Assembly: GCA_001604435.1 (NCBI GenBank) | Contig: LVBO01000124.1 | Coordinates: 1 to 10,303 of the forward strand | DNA length: 10,303 nucleotides | Origin: Synergistales bacterium Syner_01 | GTDB lineage: Bacteria > Synergistota > Synergistia > Synergistales > Aminobacteriaceae | Direction of reading: 5' to 3' | Shown here: positions 6,398-10,303 of the stretch, one piece after another | Layout of the letters: the number at the start of each line of letters is the position of its first letter | How positions within the stretch are numbered: position 1 is the first letter of the stretch | Made by a program: the position numbers and the translations under genes | Notes under the pieces: generated by a model | What the model saw: the letters and a program-made list of their open reading frames with translations, nothing else | Database searches by the model: none | What the model was told of the DNA's origin: nothing

Positions 6398-6954
6398 GTT
6401 TCTTCTCCTCTCTCTCCGGGAGTATCTGCGAGTACAACGGAAGGTGCAAGAAATGAAAGGACCGTCTCCCCATACTCGCGGCGATCGATGATCCTGTAGT
6501 TTTCGCCGGGAGGAAGAGGTTCACGGATAGAGTGCTCGATTACGACAACTCCGCTCGGAACGAGAATACCTCCGGACCGGGGGAAGAGCAACTCGCCGAG
6601 GATGGCGGGCCACCCCGCACCGTATGGCGGATCGGCAAAGACTATTTCGAAGCGATGTCCTTTCCGTTCCAGAAAAGAAAGAGCTCTTCGTATATCCATT
6701 GCGAGGAGAAGAAAAGAGGGGGCGGCAGGGAAAAGGGAACGGATATCCCGGGCACGAAGCGGCAGTATCTCGACCGCTGCAACAAAACAAGCCCCCTGAT
6801 GGGCTGCGCGATACGCAACCCTGCCGGTTCCGGAGAAAAGATCAAGGAACGCACGGCCGTTCAAGGGGCCGAGTATGCTAAAGAGTGCTCCCATGACTTT
6901 TCCGGAAGTCGGGCGGACTTCCTTCTGCGAGGCTCCCCTTTTCTCTCTGGTCAC
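6394..6954 (-). CDS. rsmD: 16S rRNA (guanine966-N2)-methyltransferase RsmD
   Basis: RsmD methylates N2 of G966 in 16S rRNA in the assembled small subunit, using S-adenosylmethionine. The 186-residue product has VRPTSGKVMGALFSIL at 13-28, the SAM-binding loop LDLFSGTGRVA at 37-47, the acidic VE at 61-62, the catalytic motif DPPY at 108-111 and REYGETVLSF at 159-168. The usual first strand (RIIGG and a following basic segment) is absent. The chosen GTG at 6954, overlapping the trmB TGA as GTGA, gives only about 13 residues before RPT; the frame runs directly into trmB. A 17-residue tail follows the usual C-terminus. It is the middle gene of trmB-rsmD-coaD with 4-base overlaps on both sides. Family assignment is good; effects of the short N-terminus on RNA recognition are unknown. 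Confidence 0.9.
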   Translation of the reverse strand: MTREKRGASQKEVRPTSGKVMGALFSILGPLNGRAFLDLFSGTGRVAYRAAHQGACFVAAVEILPLRARDIRSLFPAAPSFLLLAMDIRRALSFLERKGHRFEIVFADPPYGAGWPAILGELLFPRSGGILVPSGVVVIEHSIREPLPPGENYRIIDRREYGETVLSFLAPSVVLADTPGERGEET

Positions 6955-7958
6955 TGTGAAAGCGCCTTCCCTGCCGGGCGTTCAAAAGGCGCGTCTCCGA
7001 AGGGTTCGGCCGATCGAAACCGTGTTTCAATCAAAAGAGCCATGCCTTCGAGAGCTCCGCGCACGGATTCTGTGAGAAACGGGCTGGAGTAGGGCGCTAT
7101 TTTTATAAGGGCGTCCTCGTCGCGTTCTACAATCTGGAGGAAAAACTTCTGCTCGAAGGAACCGTCGCCTGCTACTGTTTCTATAATATAGGCGTTTCCC
7201 TCTGCTGATTCGTAAAATCTTTTATACACCCAGAGAGCGTCGCCTTTTTCTCCGCCCTTGTTATGGATCGTGTTTACGAAATCTTTTAATGATCCCTTCT
7301 TCGGAACTCGAATATGCACTTCTTCCGCCCTCCCTAAAGAGCGCTGTCCGACAGCTGATCCCGCTCTTTTTCTAAGTAGTCTGGAAAGATAAATACGCTT
7401 TCCCATCTCCATCCATTTGCGTTCATATTTTGTTGTTACCGACCTGGGCGGATTTATCAGCCATTCCGTCAGCTCAAGCAAAGGATGAGCAGCCAGCACA
7501 TTCCTAACTTCGAGGCCGTACCATTCCTCGTCGGTTACAAGTTCGAAGAATGCGCCGGGCTTGAGAACGTCCGCGATCTCCGAGGGAAATTCCCCGCTGG
7601 AAACTCTTCTCTTCGAGTGTTTTTTCTTCGGCCAAGGACAGGGAAAGTTCATATATATGCCGTCAAGTGATTCTTTCGGCAGACATTCTTTCAAAATAAA
7701 ACGCGCATCGCCGCAAAGGAGGAAGATGTTTCGGAGCTCTTCAGCGCGAATTCTCTTCAGAGCGCGCAGAACGCATGACCGAGACATCTCCACGCCCCAA
7801 AAAACGTCATCCGGGCATTGCCGTGCAAGATGAACGAGAAATTCTCCGTTCCCGAAGCCTATTTCGAGAAAGGCACGCGTTCCTTTGCTCTCTCTGCGTG
7901 TATCGAGAGGAAGCTGTTCCTTTTGAGGCATGATTATTATTTCTCGTATATCGATCAC
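6951..7958 (-). CDS. trmB: tRNA (guanine46-N7)-methyltransferase TrmB with long C-terminal extension
   Basis: TrmB makes m7G at position 46 in the variable loop of tRNA using S-adenosylmethionine. Residues 25-195 form the methyltransferase: EIGFGNGEF (SAM loop, 32-40), GVEMSR (55-60), CGDA (82-85), NFPCPWPKKKHSKRRV (104-119), VTDEEWY (141-147) and TKYERKW with GKRIY (176-190). Where most TrmB proteins have Asp in the (F/S)(P/S)DPW motif, this one has Cys107 (codon TGT). Residues about 205-335 are an extension absent from E. coli and Bacillus TrmB; a C-terminal extension is known in Aquifex TrmB, but I cannot tell whether it is homologous. The GTG at 7958 has AGGAGAGG 8 bases upstream, which fixes the start. 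It is the first gene of trmB-rsmD-coaD, with an extended -10 promoter upstream at 8003-8011. Confidence 0.9.
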   Translation of the reverse strand: MIDIREIIIMPQKEQLPLDTRRESKGTRAFLEIGFGNGEFLVHLARQCPDDVFWGVEMSRSCVLRALKRIRAEELRNIFLLCGDARFILKECLPKESLDGIYMNFPCPWPKKKHSKRRVSSGEFPSEIADVLKPGAFFELVTDEEWYGLEVRNVLAAHPLLELTEWLINPPRSVTTKYERKWMEMGKRIYLSRLLRKRAGSAVGQRSLGRAEEVHIRVPKKGSLKDFVNTIHNKGGEKGDALWVYKRFYESAEGNAYIIETVAGDGSFEQKFFLQIVERDEDALIKIAPYSSPFLTESVRGALEGMALLIETRFRSAEPFGDAPFERPAGKALSQ

Positions 7959-8002
7959 AATTCCAACCTCTCCTTGTGCGAACTCGTACCGGAATGCATA
8001 CG

Positions 8003-8033
8003 ATTATAGCAGCCTTCGGGGCAAAATCGGCAA
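8003..8033 (-). promoter_or_regulatory. Promoter for the trmB-rsmD-coaD operon (extended -10)
   Basis: The minus strand has a perfect TATAAT (8008-8003) preceded by TGC, an extended -10 element. A weak -35-like TTGCCG (8033-8028) sits at the long spacing of 19, which an extended -10 can tolerate. Transcription should start near 7996, about 38 bases before the GTG of trmB. Confidence 0.7.
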
Positions 8034-8062
8034 AAGAGAGGCGTTTAGAGAAAATGCACGAA

Positions 8063-8090
8063 TTGACCCACAGAAGGTTTATGGTAATAT
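8063..8090 (+). promoter_or_regulatory. Candidate promoter for nifJ
   Basis: TTGACC (8063-8068), a 16-base spacer and TAATAT (8085-8090) preceded by TGG form a plausible sigma-70 promoter with extended -10 character. Transcription would begin near 8097, leaving a leader of about 260 bases before nifJ. A weaker pair, CTGACC (8212-8217) and TACATT (8235-8240) at spacing 17, is an alternative nearer the gene. Confidence 0.5.
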
Positions 8091-8096
8091 CAATAC

Positions 8097-8360
8097 GTGA
8101 AAAAAATACTTTTTGGTCGTCGTTTTTTTTCTGAAGTGCGGATTATACAGAATGCAAAATCCCGATCTTGTTGTAAAATAGAAGAGTGTCAACCGGAAGT
8201 CGAATTTGTATCTGACCTCCGGAGATTTTGTGCGTACATTTCAGGAGACCTTGATGAGAGGATCGTTCCGGATCCGATAGCGTCTGTGAATGGAGAATAA
8301 TAAAACAGGAGCGGGTTGCGGCGACGTTGCTCATCCTGTAATTCAAGAGGGGGTACATCA
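8097..8360 (+). other. Long 5' leader of nifJ with hairpins, no convincing gene
   Basis: Within the 402-base intergenic region 7959-8360, the part after the candidate nifJ promoter carries no gene I can support. CCGGAAGTC (8193-8201) pairs with GACCTCCGG (8214-8222) with one mismatch and a 12-base loop, followed by a short TTTT. ACAGGA (8305-8310) faces TCCTGT (8334-8339) just ahead of AGAGGGGG, the ribosome site 7 bases before the nifJ ATG. These could form a regulatory leader; I recognise no known riboswitch or cis-acting RNA in it. A 67-codon frame from a GTG at 8097 has no ribosome site or recognisable motif. Confidence 0.35.
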
Positions 8361-10303
8361 ATGAAGAGAAATTGGAAAACGATGGACGGCAACACTGCTG
8401 CAGCGCATGTTTCGTATGCGTTCACCGAGGTTGCTGCAATTTACCCGATTACGCCGTCCTCGAATATGCCCGAAGTTGTCGATGAATGGGCTGCCCACGG
8501 CAGAAAGAATATTTTCGGCAAGACTGTCCGGGTCACCGAGTTGCAGTCCGAAGCGGGAGCAGCCGGCGCTGTTCACGGTTCTCTTTCGGCCGGGTCGCTT
8601 TCGACCACGTTCACGGCTTCTCAAGGACTGCTGCTTATGATGCCGAACATGTACAAGATCGCAGGCGAGATGCTTCCCGGCGTCTTCGACGTTAGCGCAC
8701 GCGCTATCGCCGGTCATGCCCTTTCTATTTTCGGCGATCACAGCGACGTCATGGCCTGTCGCGGAACCGGCTTTGCCCTTCTTGCTGCCGGAAGCGTGCA
8801 GGAAGTAATGGATCTGACGGCAGTTTCGCATCTTTCCGCCATCAAGGCGAGCATCCCCTTCCTCAACTTCTTCGACGGGTTCAGAACATCCCATGAAATT
8901 CAGAAAATCGACGTGCTTGAGTACGACGACCTCGCCAGGCTGGTCGACTACGACGCGCTTGCCAAATTCAAGGCGCGGGCTTTGAACCCGGAGCATCCCT
9001 TTCAGAAGGGGACAGCCCAGAACCCCGACATCTTCTTCCAAGCAAAAGAAGCTGCGAATAGATTCTATACCGTTATCCCCGACATCGTTGAATCCTATAT
9101 GCAGAAGATCAAAAAGCTTACGGGAAGAGAGTACCACCCGTTCAACTACTACGGTGCTCCCGATGCGGAAAACGTCATTGTTGCTATGGGTTCGGTCTGC
9201 CAGGCCATTGAGGAGACAGTCGACTATCTCAACGCTCGCGGCGAGAAGACCGGTGTGGTGGAAGTGCATCTCTATCGCCCCTTCTCCGAGAAGTACTTCT
9301 TCGATGTGCTCCCCGCATCCGTGAAACACATTGCCGTACTTGACAGATGTAAAGAACCCGGGTCTCTTGGAGAACCTCTCTACGAGGACATTTGCGCGCT
9401 CTTCAAGGACAAGCAGGTGAAGCCTCTTGTAGTTGGCGGCCGCTACGGTCTCGGTTCCAAGGACACCATTCCGACGCATATCAAGGCGGTCTTCGATAAT
9501 CTGAAACTGTATCAGCCCAGAGATCGTTTCACCATCAGCATCGTCGACGACGTCACCGGAACGTCGCTTCCCGTGAACGAGCACATCACCGCCGCTCCCG
9601 AAGGGACGATCCGCTGCAAATTCTGGGGACTCGGTTCCGACGGCACTGTCGGCGCGAACAAGAACTCCATCAAGATCATCGGCGACGAGACGGACCTCTA
9701 TGCGCAGGGCTACTTCGCGTACGACTCGAAAAAGTCGGGCGGTATCACCGTATCGCACCTTCGCTTCGGTAAAAAACCGATCAAGTCCACCTATCTTATC
9801 GACACTGCGGACTTCATCGCTTGCCACAAGCAGGAGTACGTGCATCTGTACGATGTTCTCGCCGGACTGAAGAAGGGCGGCGCCTTCCTGCTCAATACCC
9901 AGTGGACTTCTCTCGAAACTCTTGAGAAGCATCTTCCCTCCAGGATGAAGCGCTTTCTCGCGAACAACGATATCCAGTTCTACGTGCTCAACGGAACGGA
10001 TCTCGCCGAGGAGATCGGTCTTGGCAACAGAATCAACATGATCATGCAGTCGGCCTTCTTCAAGCTGACCAACGTCATTCCCCTCGACGACGCCATCAAA
10101 TATATGAAGGACGCCATCGACCATACATACGGCAAGAAGGGCGAGGCTATCCTTGAGATGAACTACAAGGCGGTCGATGCCGGAGTCAATGCTCTTCATA
10201 AAATCGATGTCCCTGCCGAGTGGGCCAATGCGACCACCGAGCCGGAGCTTCTCTGCGGACTTCCCGACGAGATTCCCGATTTCATCAAGGACGTCTGCAT
10301 GCC
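8361..10303 (+). CDS. nifJ: Pyruvate:ferredoxin (flavodoxin) oxidoreductase, N-terminal 647 residues
   Basis: This oxygen-sensitive enzyme oxidises pyruvate with CoA to acetyl-CoA and CO2, passing electrons through iron-sulfur clusters to ferredoxin. The single-chain form is about 1170-1200 residues, so just over half is present. Domain I begins with YPITPSSNM, and the residues I know from Desulfovibrio africanus PFOR keep their numbers: Thr31, Glu64 (TELQSEAGAAGAVHG) and Arg114. ASQGLLLMMPNMYKIAGE follows at 86-103, GDHSDVMACR near 124-133 and the SHE loop after FFDGFR. Domain II (about 260-415) includes GREYHPFNYYGA and VLDRCKEPG. Domain III (about 416-630) includes KFWGLGSDGTVGANKNSIKI, typical of the gamma domain. 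The ferredoxin-like domain and the C-terminal thiamine-diphosphate domain lie beyond the window. ATG at 8361 has AGAGGGGG 7 bases upstream. The frame has no interruption. Acetyl-CoA from it would feed the pathway ending in AckA. Confidence 0.97.
   Translation, partial: MKRNWKTMDGNTAAAHVSYAFTEVAAIYPITPSSNMPEVVDEWAAHGRKNIFGKTVRVTELQSEAGAAGAVHGSLSAGSLSTTFTASQGLLLMMPNMYKIAGEMLPGVFDVSARAIAGHALSIFGDHSDVMACRGTGFALLAAGSVQEVMDLTAVSHLSAIKASIPFLNFFDGFRTSHEIQKIDVLEYDDLARLVDYDALAKFKARALNPEHPFQKGTAQNPDIFFQAKEAANRFYTVIPDIVESYMQKIKKLTGREYHPFNYYGAPDAENVIVAMGSVCQAIEETVDYLNARGEKTGVVEVHLYRPFSEKYFFDVLPASVKHIAVLDRCKEPGSLGEPLYEDICALFKDKQVKPLVVGGRYGLGSKDTIPTHIKAVFDNLKLYQPRDRFTISIVDDVTGTSLPVNEHITAAPEGTIRCKFWGLGSDGTVGANKNSIKIIGDETDLYAQGYFAYDSKKSGGITVSHLRFGKKPIKSTYLIDTADFIACHKQEYVHLYDVLAGLKKGGAFLLNTQWTSLETLEKHLPSRMKRFLANNDIQFYVLNGTDLAEEIGLGNRINMIMQSAFFKLTNVIPLDDAIKYMKDAIDHTYGKKGEAILEMNYKAVDAGVNALHKIDVPAEWANATTEPELLCGLPDEIPDFIKDVCM

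Noticed and set aside
8251..8280. GGATC/GATCC inverted repeat in the nifJ leader as an operator
   Set aside because: It is short, with a 6-base loop and no match to an operator I know; such dyads are expected by chance.
8097..8300. A 67-codon frame starting with GTG at the predicted nifJ transcription start
   Set aside because: There is no ribosome site and no recognisable domain. A leaderless small protein cannot be excluded, but nothing in the sequence supports one.
8358..10199. A 613-codon open frame on the minus strand
   Set aside because: It is exactly antisense to nifJ, whose product matches PFOR along its whole length including catalytic residues. The long open frame follows from nifJ codon choice (few codons whose complement is a stop), and its translation shows no family motif.

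Overview
The window looks like core chromosome of an anaerobic, fermentative bacterium, most probably a member of the Synergistota. The main clues are a FapR-type repressor heading a plsX-fabH lipid operon, an acetate kinase leading into a DUF177-rpmF pair, and a single-chain pyruvate:ferredoxin oxidoreductase. An anaerobic Firmicute or a Thermotogota relative is the alternative. I assigned the phylum from gene content and order only. G+C looks close to one half by eye. I see no mobile element, tRNA, rRNA or CRISPR array.

Positions 1-2460 (minus strand) hold the fatty-acid and phospholipid start module fapR-plsX-fabH; fabH runs off the left edge. A near-consensus sigma-70 promoter lies at 2429-2457, with candidate FapR operator dyads on and just downstream of it. 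A strong bidirectional hairpin terminator at 2481-2511 separates this operon from the next one. Positions 2544-4607 (minus strand) hold ackA-DUF177(yceD)-rpmF, read in that order with short gaps.

At about 4608-4690 transcription diverges. The plus-strand gene at 4687-5931 is a tRNA(Met) cytidine acetate ligase (TmcAL/YlbM type). Its conserved frame has no ATG, GTG or TTG at the expected place, and the well-placed ATG is one base out of frame. It ends tail-to-tail with coaD, the two coding regions overlapping by 41 bases. Positions 5891-7958 (minus strand) form a tight operon trmB-rsmD-coaD in which both junctions are 4-base stop/start overlaps. After a 402-base divergent intergenic region with one promoter per direction and a roughly 260-base nifJ leader, nifJ begins at 8361 and runs off the right edge; 647 codons are present.

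Functionally the genes centre on acetyl/acyl-CoA metabolism and the translation apparatus. PFOR makes acetyl-CoA, AckA turns acetyl phosphate into acetate and ATP, TmcAL consumes acetate and ATP to modify tRNA, CoaD makes the CoA precursor, and FapR, PlsX and FabH start lipid synthesis. L32, DUF177, RsmD, TrmB and TmcAL serve ribosomes and tRNA. Several of these (rsmD, coaD, tmcAL, DUF177, rpmF) are neighbours in the Bacillus subtilis ylbH-ylbN-rpmF cluster, so this is a rearranged version of an old housekeeping neighbourhood.

I did not find a clearly undescribed system. The observations most worth checking are the broken start of tmcAL, the altered effector pocket of FapR, the Cys in the TrmB catalytic-region motif together with its C-terminal extension, and the structured nifJ leader.
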